From Acetobacteraceae bacterium (GTDB taxonomy: Bacteria > Pseudomonadota > Alphaproteobacteria > Acetobacterales > Acetobacteraceae), in the NCBI GenBank assembly GCA_947446625.1, contig CANFIE010000016.1, positions 1 through 22,376 of the forward strand: a stretch of DNA of 22,376 bases, read 5' to 3'. How positions within the stretch are numbered: the stretch's first letter is position 1; each line of letters begins with the position of its first letter. Shown piece after piece: positions 1 to 7,348 of this stretch. Below the pieces are notes generated by a model. That model was not told the DNA's origin, did no database searches, and saw only the letters and a program-made list of their open reading frames with translations. Made by a program: the position numbers and the translations under genes.

Positions 1-1
1 A

Positions 2-874
2 AGCGCTAGCGAAGGCCAGCTGCTGATTGGCAACGAGGCACAAACCGGCCTGCGTGATGACACGCGCATCATGTTCCAGGACGCGCGCCTGCTGCCTTGG
101 AAACGCGTCATAGCCAACGTCGCGCTGGGCCTGCCCGACGACCAGCGCGCCGCCGCCAGGGTGCTGGAGCAGGTCGGCCTGGGAGACCGCGGTGCTGAAT
201 GGCCGGCGCGCCTCTCCGGTGGTCAGCGCCAGCGCGTGGCCCTGGCCCGCGCGCTGGTGAAACGCCCCGCGCTGCTGCTGTTGGACGAACCGCTGGGCGC
301 GCTGGACGCGGCGCTACGCGAGCATACCGGGCAGGAATTGCGCCGGCTGCAACGCGCCACGGGTGCTGCCTTCGTGATGGTGACGCATGACCAGGCCGAG
401 GCACTGGCCCTGGCCGACCGGGTGGCGGTGTTGCAGGCCGGGCAGGTGGTGCAGGTTGGCCCGCCGCGCCAAGTGTATGAAAAGCCGGCGACGCGCTTCG
501 TGGCCGGGTTTCTGGGCGCCGCCAACCTGCTGGGTGCGGTGCTGCGGGCCGATGGCCTGTTGGACTGCGCCGAGGCTGGCTGCACGCTGCGCGCCGCCGA
601 GCCCTTGGCGCGGCCGCCCGGCAGCACCGTGAGCCTGGCGCTGCGGCCGGAACGTATCAGCCTGCTGACCGAAGGCGAGATGCCCGCCACCAACGCCACC
701 ACGGGCGTGCTGCGCGGCCTGGCGTTTCAGGGCGCCGGCTGGCTGTGCAGCGTGGCGCTGGCCACCGGCACAACCCTGCGCGTGGCGCTGCCGGGCACCG
801 CCGTGCCGCCGGCCGAGGGTGTGCCGGTGCTGCTGCATTGGCCGGCCGAGGCCAATATCGTGCTGGCCGATTGA
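2..874 (+). CDS. ABC transporter ATP-binding protein, polyamine-type (5' partial)
   Basis: This is the cytoplasmic ATPase of an importer whose two permeases follow directly. The reading frame is open from base 2, so the true start and the Walker A loop lie upstream of the window. Visible parts are the Q-loop (MFQDARLLPW, from 71), the signature LSGGQ (212-226), Walker B LLLLDEP (272-292), the D-loop (about 296-310), the H-loop in VTHDQ (His at 386-388), and a C-terminal TOBE-like domain including LRPERISLL. The stretch up to Walker B resembles the sulfonate ATPase SsuB (RDDTRIMFQDARLLPWKRVI). After the D-loop it resembles PotA/PotG (VTHDQAEALALADRV, then a TOBE domain that SsuB lacks). The permeases are Pot-like, so polyamine or a similar organic cation or amino-acid derivative is the better substrate guess. 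The stop overlaps the next start as TGATG. No solute-binding protein is in view. Confidence 0.93.
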   Translation, partial: SASEGQLLIGNEAQTGLRDDTRIMFQDARLLPWKRVIANVALGLPDDQRAAARVLEQVGLGDRGAEWPARLSGGQRQRVALARALVKRPALLLLDEPLGALDAALREHTGQELRRLQRATGAAFVMVTHDQAEALALADRVAVLQAGQVVQVGPPRQVYEKPATRFVAGFLGAANLLGAVLRADGLLDCAEAGCTLRAAEPLARPPGSTVSLALRPERISLLTEGEMPATNATTGVLRGLAFQGAGWLCSVALATGTTLRVALPGTAVPPAEGVPVLLHWPAEANIVLAD

Positions 875-1710
875 TGCCGCGCGCGCTGACCTTTGGCTGG
901 CTGCTGGGTTTTGTGGCGGCGCCCTGTGCGCTGGTGCTGGTGATAGCCTTCGCACCCAGCGATGCCGGGGTGCCGCCCTTCCTCTGGCCGTTGGGGCCGC
1001 AGGGCTGGCGCGGCAGCCTGGAGGCGGTTGCGACGCTGACCGCCGATGACTTCTACCTGCGCGCCCTGCTGCGCAGCCTGTGGGTGGCGGCGCAAACCGC
1101 CGCTTTGGGCCTGGCACTGGCCTACCCCATGGCACTGGCCATTGCGCGGGCGCCGGCCCGGGCGCAGCCGGCGCTGCTGATGGCGGTGCTGCTGCCGTTC
1201 TGGGCCGGATTTTTGCTGCGCATGGCGGCCTGGATTGGGCTGCTGCGCGATTCCGGCTGGCTCAACACCGTACTGCTGGCCCTGGGCCTGGTGAATGAGC
1301 CGCTGCCGCTGCTGTACAGCCACCCGGCCATGCTGCTGGGGCTGGTGCATGCCTACCTGCCCTTTGCGCTGTTGCCGCTCTACGCCAGCCTGCAACGGCT
1401 GGACCCGGCGCTGGAGGAAGCCGCCGCCGACCTCGGCGCCGGGCGCTTCACCGTGTTCCGCACCGTGACGCTGCCGCTTTCGGCGCCTGGGGCGGCGGCG
1501 GCCTTCCTGCTGGTGTTCATTCCGGCCGCTGGCGAATATGTGGTGCCGGAACTGCTTGGCCCGCCGGAAGCGCAATTGCTGGGCAGAGTGCTGTGGGGCG
1601 AGTTCTTCCAGAACCGCGACTGGCCGCTGGCCTGCCTGCTGGCCCTGGTGCTGCTGGTGTTGCTGCTGCTGCCCATGCGGCTGTTCCAGCGGCTGGAGCA
1701 GGCGCCATGA
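874..1710 (+). CDS. ABC transporter permease, PotB/PotH-like
   Basis: Inner-membrane subunit of a polyamine-type importer, 278 residues, with about six hydrophobic segments (roughly residues 8-26, 67-90, 100-122, 150-171, 205-227 and 250-270). The ATPase-docking EAA loop is clear at about 181-200 (EEAAADLGAG then VFRTVTLPL). The stretch EYVVPELLGPP followed by GRVLWGEFFQNRDWPLA is typical of PotB/PotH. The start at 874 is preferred over an in-frame ATG at 745, because it overlaps the ATPase stop by one base and begins exactly at the first membrane segment; the earlier start would add a poor sequence lying inside the ATPase gene. It ends in an ATGA overlap with the second permease. The family call is firm and the substrate is inferred. 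Confidence 0.92.
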   Translation: MPRALTFGWLLGFVAAPCALVLVIAFAPSDAGVPPFLWPLGPQGWRGSLEAVATLTADDFYLRALLRSLWVAAQTAALGLALAYPMALAIARAPARAQPALLMAVLLPFWAGFLLRMAAWIGLLRDSGWLNTVLLALGLVNEPLPLLYSHPAMLLGLVHAYLPFALLPLYASLQRLDPALEEAAADLGAGRFTVFRTVTLPLSAPGAAAAFLLVFIPAAGEYVVPELLGPPEAQLLGRVLWGEFFQNRDWPLACLLALVLLVLLLLPMRLFQRLEQAP

Positions 1711-2504
1711 GCCGCCTGTTGCTGTGGCTGGGGCTGGGCTTCCTGTGGGCGCCGCTGCTGCTGCTGGTGGGCTATGCCTTCTCGGCCAGCCCCATCCCGT
1801 TCCAATGGGGCGGGTTTTCGCTCCGCTGGTTCGCGGCGCTGGCGGCCGATGCCCGGCTGCTGGAGGCGGCCTGGCTCTCCCTCCGCATCGCCCTTGGCGC
1901 CGCCACCCTGGCCACGCTGCTGGGCGGCGGCATGGGCTGGGTGCTGGCGCGGCAGGGGCCGTTCCGGGGCCGGGCGCTGTTCGGCGCCTTGGCCGGCGCG
2001 CCGCTGGTACTGCCGGAGGTAGTGACCGGCCTGGCCATGCTGCTGCTGTTCGTGGCCCTGCAGGGGCTGCTGGGCTGGCCGGCGGAACGCGGCGCCACCA
2101 CGGTGCTGCTGGCCCATGCCACGCTGGGCGCGGCCTATGCGGCGGTGGTGGTGCAGTCTCGGCTGGCGCTGCTGGATCGCGGGCTGGAGGAAGCGGCGGC
2201 CGATCTCGGCGCCTCACCGGCCGTGGTGTTCCGCACCGTTACGTTGCCGTTGCTGGCCCCGGCCCTGGGGGCGGCCTGGCTGCTGGCCTTCACCCTCTCG
2301 CTCGATGACGTGGTGGTGGCCAGCTTTGTCAGCGGCCCGGCCGGCACCACCCTGCCCATGCTGCTGTTTTCCCGGCTGCGGCTGGGCCTTACCCCCGAGG
2401 TGAATGCCCTGGGGGTGGCGATTCTGGCCCTGGCGGGGCTGGCCCTGGGGTTGGCGGGTGCCATGCTTGCGCGTTCTGGCCGGCAATCGGGCAAAGCGGG
2501 TTGA
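1707..2504 (+). CDS. ABC transporter permease, PotC/PotI-like
   Basis: Second membrane subunit of the importer, 265 residues. It starts at the ATG of an ATGA overlap with the upstream permease. The EAA loop at about 161-180 (EEAAADLGAS then VFRTVTLPL) is nearly identical to that of its partner. The segment SLDDVVVASFVSGP followed by TTLPMLLFSRLRLGLTPEVNAL is a strong PotC/PotI hallmark. Hydrophobic segments begin near residues 5, 60, 92, 130, 185 and 235. It is the last gene of the operon, followed by a G-rich hairpin. A longer in-frame start at 1593 was rejected because it lies wholly within the preceding permease. Confidence 0.92.
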   Translation: MSRLLLWLGLGFLWAPLLLLVGYAFSASPIPFQWGGFSLRWFAALAADARLLEAAWLSLRIALGAATLATLLGGGMGWVLARQGPFRGRALFGALAGAPLVLPEVVTGLAMLLLFVALQGLLGWPAERGATTVLLAHATLGAAYAAVVVQSRLALLDRGLEEAAADLGASPAVVFRTVTLPLLAPALGAAWLLAFTLSLDDVVVASFVSGPAGTTLPMLLFSRLRLGLTPEVNALGVAILALAGLALGLAGAMLARSGRQSGKAG

Positions 2505-2505
2505 T

Positions 2506-2542
2506 AGGAAAGGGGGGGGCCGCTAGGGTCCGCCCCCTTCCT
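2506..2542 (+). terminator. Possible hairpin after the ABC operon
   Basis: Immediately after the permease stop, AGGAA-A-GGGGG can pair with CCCCC-TTCCT (about ten pairs with one bulged A) around a loop containing GGGCCGCTAGGGTCCG. No T-run follows, so this is not a standard intrinsic terminator. It may mark the transcript end or stabilise the 3' end. The arm includes a run of eight G (2512-2519), which is prone to sequencing error but lies outside any gene. Confidence 0.4.
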
Positions 2543-2558
2543 GTTCCGTAGGCCCGTC

Positions 2559-3761
2559 ATGAAGCTCATTGCTGACCGTCTCGACCGAATTTCCCCCTCG
2601 CTGACCATCGCCATGACTACCAAGGCGCGGGCGCTGAAAGCGTCGGGCAAGGATATCGTCGGCCTGTCGAGCGGCGAGCCCGACTTCGACACCCCCCGCA
2701 ACGTGAAGGACGCGGCGATCGCGGCCATCGAGCGTGGCGAGACGAAGTACACCGACGTCTCGGGCACCCCGGCGCTGCGCCAGGCCGCCTGCTACCGCTT
2801 CAAGGAGGACCACGGGCTGGACTACAAGCCCGAGGAAATCATTGTGGCTACTGGCGGCAAGCAGGTGATCTTTGATGCCCTGCTGGCCACCATCAACCCG
2901 GGCGACGAAGCCATCATCCCGGCGCCGTGCTGGGTGAGCTACCCCGACATTGTCGAACTGGCCGAGGGCAAGCCCGTCATCGTCGGCTGCGACGAGAACA
3001 ATGGCTTCAAGCTGCGTCCGGAACAGCTGGAAAAGGCGATCACCGCCAAGACCAAGTGGTTCATCCTGAACAACCCGTGCAACCCCACCGGCGCCGCCTA
3101 CAACGCGGCAGAGCTGAAGGCGTTGACCGATGTGCTGATGCGCCACCCGCATGTGTGGATCTTCACCGACGATATCTACGAGAAGCTGGCCTATGACGGC
3201 TTCCGCCCGGCGACGATCCTGGAGGTGGAACCCCGCCTGCGCGACCGCACCGTGACGATGAACGGCGTTTCCAAGGCCTATGCCATGACCGGCTGGCGCA
3301 TTGGCTATGCCGGCGCCCCGGTGGCGCTGATCAAGGAAATGGACAAGCTGCAGAGCCAGTCCACCAGCAACACCAGCAGCGTCAGCCAGGCCGCCGCGGT
3401 GGAGGCCCTGACCGGCCCGCAGGACAACATCGACGTGATGCGCGCCGCCTATAAGCGCCGCCGCGACATGATGGTGGAGGAGCTGAACAAGGCCGCCGGC
3501 CTGCGCTGCCACAAGCCGGAAGGCGCCTTCTACGTCTTCCCCAGCATGCAGGGCTGCATCGGCAAGACCAGCAAGGGCGGCAAGAAGATCAGCAACGACG
3601 AAGACTTCTGCGTCGCGCTGCTGGAGGAAGAAGGCGTGGCCTGCGTGCATGGCAGCGCCTTCATGTATCCCGGCTATTTCCGCATCAGCTATGCCACGTC
3701 TGACGCGGCGCTGAAGGAAGCCTGCGTGCGCATCCAGCGCTTCTGCGCCGGGCTGAAGTAA
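2559..3761 (+). CDS. Class I pyridoxal-phosphate aminotransferase (aspartate-aminotransferase-like)
   Basis: Cytoplasmic PLP enzyme of fold type I, subgroup I-beta, 400 residues, as usual for alphaproteobacterial aspartate or aspartate/prephenate aminotransferases. Visible landmarks are SSGEPDFDTP near residue 37, ATGGKQ at 97-102, NNPCNPTG (Asn175), TDDIY (Asp204 and Tyr207, which contact the cofactor ring), the PLP-binding Lys239 in NGVSKAYAMTGWRIGYAG, and Arg375 in FRISYA, which binds the substrate alpha-carboxylate. The ATG at 2559 gives the standard N-terminus, although no good ribosome-binding site precedes it. A second, collinear aminotransferase starts one base after its stop. The exact amino donor and acceptor cannot be read from the sequence; aspartate with 2-oxoglutarate is the default, and prephenate or an aromatic keto acid is possible. 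Confidence 0.93.
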   Translation: MKLIADRLDRISPSLTIAMTTKARALKASGKDIVGLSSGEPDFDTPRNVKDAAIAAIERGETKYTDVSGTPALRQAACYRFKEDHGLDYKPEEIIVATGGKQVIFDALLATINPGDEAIIPAPCWVSYPDIVELAEGKPVIVGCDENNGFKLRPEQLEKAITAKTKWFILNNPCNPTGAAYNAAELKALTDVLMRHPHVWIFTDDIYEKLAYDGFRPATILEVEPRLRDRTVTMNGVSKAYAMTGWRIGYAGAPVALIKEMDKLQSQSTSNTSSVSQAAAVEALTGPQDNIDVMRAAYKRRRDMMVEELNKAAGLRCHKPEGAFYVFPSMQGCIGKTSKGGKKISNDEDFCVALLEEEGVACVHGSAFMYPGYFRISYATSDAALKEACVRIQRFCAGLK

Positions 3762-3762
3762 T

Positions 3763-4965
3763 ATGCCGGAACTCGCCCAACGCCTGGCACAGGTAAAGGT
3801 TTCCGCCAGTGCGGCCATGACGGCCCGGGCCCGCGACATGCGTGCCCAAGGCATCCAGGTCCTCAGCCTGGCGTCGGGCGAGCCGGACTTCTCCACGCCT
3901 CAACACGCCATTGAGGCCGCTTATCAGGCGGCCTTGAAGGGCGACACCAAGTACCCGCCCCAGGGCGGCACCGTGGCGCTGAAGCAAGCCATTCAGCGCA
4001 AGTTCAAGCGCGACAACAAGCTTGACTACGCGCTGGAGGAGATCATCGTCGGTAACGGCGGCAAGCAGATCATCTTCAACGCGCTGATGGCCACGCTGGA
4101 CCCGGGCGACGAGGTGGTTATCCCGGCGCCGGTCTGGATCAGCTATGCCGACATGGCCAAGGTGGCCGGCGGCGTGCCGGTGCAATTCACCTGCCCGCAG
4201 AATAACGGTTTCCGCCTGCGGCCCGAGGATCTGGATGCGGCGATTACGCCAAAGACCAAGTGGGTGTTGCTGAACTTCCCGTCCAACCCCACCGGCGCTG
4301 CCTGCACGCGTGACCAGATGCGCGCGATTGCCGATGTGCTGCTGCGTCATCCGCATGTCTGGATCATGACGGACGACATGTACGAGCACATGATCTACGA
4401 CGACTTCGACTTCTGCACGATCGCCGAGGTGGAGCCCGCGCTGAAGGACCGCACGCTTACGGTCAATGGCGTTTCCAAGACCTATGCCATGACCGGATGG
4501 CGCCTGGGTTTTGCCGGCGGGCCGGAAAAGCTCATCAAGGGCATGTTCAACATGCAGGGCCAGGCCACGGCCGGCGTTTCCACCATCAGCCAGGCGGCCG
4601 CGGCGGCAGCGCTGGATGGCCCGCAAGGGCTGATCAAGGAACGCCAGGCGGTGTACAAGCAGCGCCGCGACATGGTGGTGGAAATGCTGAACGCCGCCCC
4701 GGGCATTTCCTGCCACAAGCCCGAAGGCGCCTTCTACGTATTCCCCAACCTGGCCGGCTGCCTGGGCAAAACCAGCAAGGGCGGCCGCCGGATTGAAACC
4801 GACACCGACTTTGTGCAGGCGCTGCTGGACGAAAAGCGCGTGGCCGCGGTGCAAGGCGCGGCCTATGGCATGAGCCCCTATATGCGCATCAGCTACGCCA
4901 CCAGCACCGAGACGCTGGTGGAAGCCTGCACCCGCATCCAGGACTTCTGCCGCGAGTTGACCTGA
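3763..4965 (+). CDS. Class I pyridoxal-phosphate aminotransferase (paralogue of the preceding gene)
   Basis: Also exactly 400 residues, and aligns to its neighbour without gaps. Asn175, Asp204, Tyr207, Lys239 (NGVSKTYAMTGWRLGFAG) and Arg375 (MRISYA) all fall at the same positions. By eye about half the residues are identical, so this is an old tandem duplication and not a recent copy. Substrate-pocket stretches differ: KYPPQGGT here against KYTDVSGT upstream (about residues 63-70), and TAGVSTISQA against TSNTSSVSQA (about 269-278). This suggests divided substrate preference. One base separates the two genes, so they are almost certainly co-transcribed. An inverted repeat (4979-5002) follows. 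Confidence 0.93.
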   Translation: MPELAQRLAQVKVSASAAMTARARDMRAQGIQVLSLASGEPDFSTPQHAIEAAYQAALKGDTKYPPQGGTVALKQAIQRKFKRDNKLDYALEEIIVGNGGKQIIFNALMATLDPGDEVVIPAPVWISYADMAKVAGGVPVQFTCPQNNGFRLRPEDLDAAITPKTKWVLLNFPSNPTGAACTRDQMRAIADVLLRHPHVWIMTDDMYEHMIYDDFDFCTIAEVEPALKDRTLTVNGVSKTYAMTGWRLGFAGGPEKLIKGMFNMQGQATAGVSTISQAAAAAALDGPQGLIKERQAVYKQRRDMVVEMLNAAPGISCHKPEGAFYVFPNLAGCLGKTSKGGRRIETDTDFVQALLDEKRVAAVQGAAYGMSPYMRISYATSTETLVEACTRIQDFCRELT

Positions 4966-4978
4966 CATCCGCAGGCAC

Positions 4979-5002
4979 GCTCACCGCCTTGGCGCGGTGA
5001 GC
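4979..5002. terminator. Perfect inverted repeat between convergent genes
   Basis: GCTCACCGC and GCGGTGAGC form a perfect nine-pair stem around CTTGGC. It lies between the end of the aminotransferase pair (+) and the end of the Bug gene (-), where a bidirectional terminator is expected. Neither side has a T-run, so termination may be inefficient or factor-assisted. Confidence 0.55.
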
Positions 5003-5013
5003 GGCCGGCGCGG

Positions 5014-5973
5014 TTATTCCAGCGTTATCCGTGCTTCGCGGATAATGCGGCCCAACTCAGCCACTTCCTGCCTGCCCAGCCTGTCCATTTCCGCCACGCT
5101 CAGCGGCCGCAGCAGCACGCCGCCCTGTTCCGCGCGGCGCATCACGTCCGGGTCGCGCGTGGCTTCGCGCAGCGCGGCGTTCAGCCGTTCCACCACCGGG
5201 GCAGGCGTACCGGCGGGGGCGAAGAAGGCAAACCAGGCATCAACCGTAAAGCCGGGCAGCCCGGCTTGCGCCGTGGTGGGCACCTGCGGCAGCGCGGCAA
5301 TGCGGTCCTGGCTGGCAATTGCCAGCGCCTTCAGCCGCCCGCCCTGCACCAGGGAAATGGCCGAGGAGGGCGTGGTGACGAACAACTGCACCCGGCCCGC
5401 CACCACATCCTGCAAGGCCGGCGCGGCGCCCCGGTAGGGCACGTGCACCATTTCGGCGCCAATGGCCTGGGCCAGCCGCGCCCCGCCGATATGCTGGATG
5501 GTGCCATTGCCGGAGGAGGCATAGTTGATCTGCCCCGGCCTTGCCTTGGCATAGGCGATGAACTCGGCCAGCGTGTTTACCGGCAGGTCCGGCGCTACGA
5601 AGATACCGTGCGGTGCCACATCGGCCATGCCTACCGCCGCCAGGTCGCGCAGCGGGTCCCAGCCGATATCGCGCATCAAGGCGGGGTTGCCGCCATGGTA
5701 GCCGCTGTATTGCAGCAGCAGGGTGTAGCCGTCGGCCGGCGCCCGCACCGTGCCCAGAATGGCGATGTTGCCATTGCCGCCGGGGCGGTTGTCGATCACC
5801 ACCTGCACGCCAAGCTGCCGGGTCAGTGAATCTTGGAACAACCGGGCGGCGAAATCGGTGCCGCCGCCGGGCGGGTTGGGCACCAGTACGGTGATGGGCC
5901 GGCTGGGCCAGGCCTGGGCGCGGGCCAGGGTGGGGGCCGCCAGGGTGGCGGCCAGCAGGGTACGTCGCTTCAC
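5014..5973 (-). CDS. Bug/TctC-family tripartite tricarboxylate transporter substrate-binding protein
   Basis: Periplasmic solute-binding protein of 319 residues, the normal family length. A signal peptide is evident (MKRRTLLAATLAAPTLARA, cleavage probably after residue 19). The mature start WPSRPITVLVPNPPGGGTD is characteristic, followed by DNRPGGNGNIAI, PADGYTLL, SSGNGTIQHIGG and HVPYRGAAPALQDVVAGRV. Bug proteins usually bind small carboxylates or aromatic acids, but the ligand cannot be predicted. The start is GTG, in a GTGA overlap with the stop of the upstream dehalogenase-like hydrolase, so the two are translationally coupled. No TctA or TctB membrane subunit is nearby. The protein may share a distant permease or act as a sensor. 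Confidence 0.95.
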   Translation of the reverse strand: MKRRTLLAATLAAPTLARAQAWPSRPITVLVPNPPGGGTDFAARLFQDSLTRQLGVQVVIDNRPGGNGNIAILGTVRAPADGYTLLLQYSGYHGGNPALMRDIGWDPLRDLAAVGMADVAPHGIFVAPDLPVNTLAEFIAYAKARPGQINYASSGNGTIQHIGGARLAQAIGAEMVHVPYRGAAPALQDVVAGRVQLFVTTPSSAISLVQGGRLKALAIASQDRIAALPQVPTTAQAGLPGFTVDAWFAFFAPAGTPAPVVERLNAALREATRDPDVMRRAEQGGVLLRPLSVAEMDRLGRQEVAELGRIIREARITLE

Positions 5974-6848
5974 AGGAATTTCTCCAACGCAGCCAACACT
6001 TCCTCAGGGGCTTCCTCGGCCAGATAGTGGCCGGAATTCACCGGCCCGCCGGTGACCGGGCCGCTGGCATATTGGTGCCACACCTCCAGCGGTTGGTACC
6101 AGCGCGGCAGCGCGCCCTTGGCGCCCCACAGCGCCAGCAGCGGGCATTGCACCTTCACCCCATTGGCGCGGCTTTCGCGGTCATGCACCAGGTCTATGCC
6201 GGTGGCGGCGCGGTAGTCCTCGCATATGCCCATCACGGTATCGGGCAGGTGCAGCGCGGCCAGGTAGTCGGCCCGGGCCTCGGGGTGGAAGAAGCTCTTG
6301 TCCTTCGGCTCCCGCGCCGTGTGCAGGTCGAACCAGTCCTCCACGTCGCGCAGAATCATGCGTTCGGGCCGGTCGCGTGGCTGGGCCAGCCAGAACCAGT
6401 GATAGTAGCCCATGCCAAAGGCCATGTCGGCGCGCTCGAAGTGTTCCACTGTGGGGATGATGTCCATGGTGCAGAGCTTTTCCACCGCCTGGGGGAAATC
6501 CAGCGCCAGCCGATGCGCCACCCGGGCGCCCCGGTCATGGCTCACCACGCGGAAGCGTTCATGGCCGAAATGCCGCATCAGCGCGGCCAGGTCGGCGGCG
6601 TATTCGCGCTTGGCATAGGCGGCGCTGTCCGGGCTGGCTGGCGGCTTGCTCGTAAAACCGTAGCCTCGAATATCCGGCAGGTAGCAGGTGAAGCGCTGCG
6701 CCAGCACCGGCGCCACCTTGTGCCACATGGCATGGGTTTGCGGGTTGCCATGCAGCAGCAGCAGCGGCGGCCCCTTGCCACCCCGGCGCAGCCTGATGCG
6801 CTGGCCGCGCACCTCCACCGTCTCAAGGCTGAAGCCCTCGAAGAACAT
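5970..6848 (-). CDS. Alpha/beta hydrolase, haloacetate (fluoroacetate) dehalogenase family
   Basis: A 292-residue alpha/beta hydrolase that would displace a halide from a short 2-haloacid. The oxyanion segment is HGNPQTHAMW (33-42). The nucleophile elbow SHDRGARVAHR supplies Asp105, with Arg106 and Arg109 as carboxylate-binding residues. Asp129 (MDIIPT), the halide-pocket residues His150, Trp151 (YYHWFW) and Tyr212 (EDYRAATGIDL), and the general base His274 (SGHYLAEE) are all in place. These correspond one-for-one to Asp110, Arg111, Arg114, Asp134, His155, Trp156, Tyr219 and His280 of Rhodopseudomonas fluoroacetate dehalogenase. The ATG at 6848 follows GGAGAAA at a good distance, so a longer reading frame to 6977 was trimmed. 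The downstream Bug gene overlaps by four bases. The fold is certain; the natural substrate, and whether it is halogenated, is inference. Confidence 0.9.
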   Translation of the reverse strand: MFFEGFSLETVEVRGQRIRLRRGGKGPPLLLLHGNPQTHAMWHKVAPVLAQRFTCYLPDIRGYGFTSKPPASPDSAAYAKREYAADLAALMRHFGHERFRVVSHDRGARVAHRLALDFPQAVEKLCTMDIIPTVEHFERADMAFGMGYYHWFWLAQPRDRPERMILRDVEDWFDLHTAREPKDKSFFHPEARADYLAALHLPDTVMGICEDYRAATGIDLVHDRESRANGVKVQCPLLALWGAKGALPRWYQPLEVWHQYASGPVTGGPVNSGHYLAEEAPEEVLAALEKFL

Positions 6849-6948
6849 CGGCGTTTCTCCCTTTCGGCACCATGTTAGCCCCGGTTGACCGCGGCCCGCC
6901 ACCGCGCCAGCTTGGCGGCCCATTTCCGTCACTCTCCGGGAGAAAACC
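6849..6948. promoter_or_regulatory. Divergent intergenic region, presumed two promoters
   Basis: These 100 bases separate the minus-strand dehalogenase/Bug pair from the plus-strand decarboxylase operon, so both promoters should lie here. Both genes have clear ribosome-binding sites: TTTCTCC at 6854-6860, read on the minus strand as GGAGAAA, and GGGAGA at 6938-6943 on the plus strand. A TTGACC hexamer on the plus strand could be a -35 element, but no convincing -10 follows. The short inverted repeat GCCA-GCT-TGGC could be an operator half-site pair. No regulator gene adjoins. Confidence 0.35.
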
Positions 6949-7347
6949 ATGTCCGAAGATTCCGCCCTGTTCGACAAGGGCCTGCCGATTCGCCGCGAAG
7001 TGCTGGGCCCCGACTATGTCGATGCCAGCATGGCCAAGGCCGACGACTTCATGATGAGCTTCCAGCGCGCCACCACCAGCTGGGCCTGGGGTTGGGCCTG
7101 GGGTGACCCGACGCTGGACCGCAAGACCCGCTCGCTCATCAACCTGGCGATGCTGACGGCGCTGAACCGCGCCCCCGAGATCAAGCTGCACGTCAAGGGC
7201 GCGCTGACCAACGGTTGCTCGGTTGAGGAAATCAAGGCTGCGCTGCTGCACGCCACCGCCTATTGCGGCATTCCGGCCGGTCTGGATGCCTTCAAGGCGG
7301 CGCATGAAGTGCTGGTGAAGGAAGGCGCCATCCCGGCGAAGAAGTGA
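6949..7347 (+). CDS. Carboxymuconolactone decarboxylase family protein
   Basis: Small all-helical cytoplasmic protein of 132 residues, the usual size for PcaC-type proteins. Recognisable segments are RREVLGPDYVD (16-25), LDRKTRSLINLAMLTALNR (56-74), IKLHVKGALTNG (78-89), SVEEIKAALLHATAYCGIPAG (about 91-111) and the following DAFKAAHEV. It has one cysteine in the active-site helix (Cys106) and no CxxC, so it is not an AhpD-type peroxidase. It resembles 4-carboxymuconolactone decarboxylase of the protocatechuate branch, but no other pca gene is present, so the substrate may differ. GGGAGA six bases before the ATG fixes the start. The next gene begins one base after its stop. Confidence 0.9.
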   Translation: MSEDSALFDKGLPIRREVLGPDYVDASMAKADDFMMSFQRATTSWAWGWAWGDPTLDRKTRSLINLAMLTALNRAPEIKLHVKGALTNGCSVEEIKAALLHATAYCGIPAGLDAFKAAHEVLVKEGAIPAKK

Positions 7348-7348
7348 G

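Noticed and set aside
727..2217. Long minus-strand open frame opposite the ABC permeases
   Set aside because: The product is rich in Pro, Arg and Gln with no fold-like pattern, and the opposite strand carries two clear permeases. It is a GC-bias artefact.
2512..2519. Eight-G run as a programmed frameshift site
   Set aside because: It lies after the permease stop codon and outside any gene, so slippage there has no coding effect.
2523..4968. Two long minus-strand frames opposite the aminotransferases
   Set aside because: They give His/Gly/Ala-rich products with no recognisable motif, and they mirror two well-defined PLP enzymes.
6949..7347. AhpD-type alkyl hydroperoxidase
   Set aside because: Same superfamily, but the required CxxC is absent; only one active-site-region cysteine is present.
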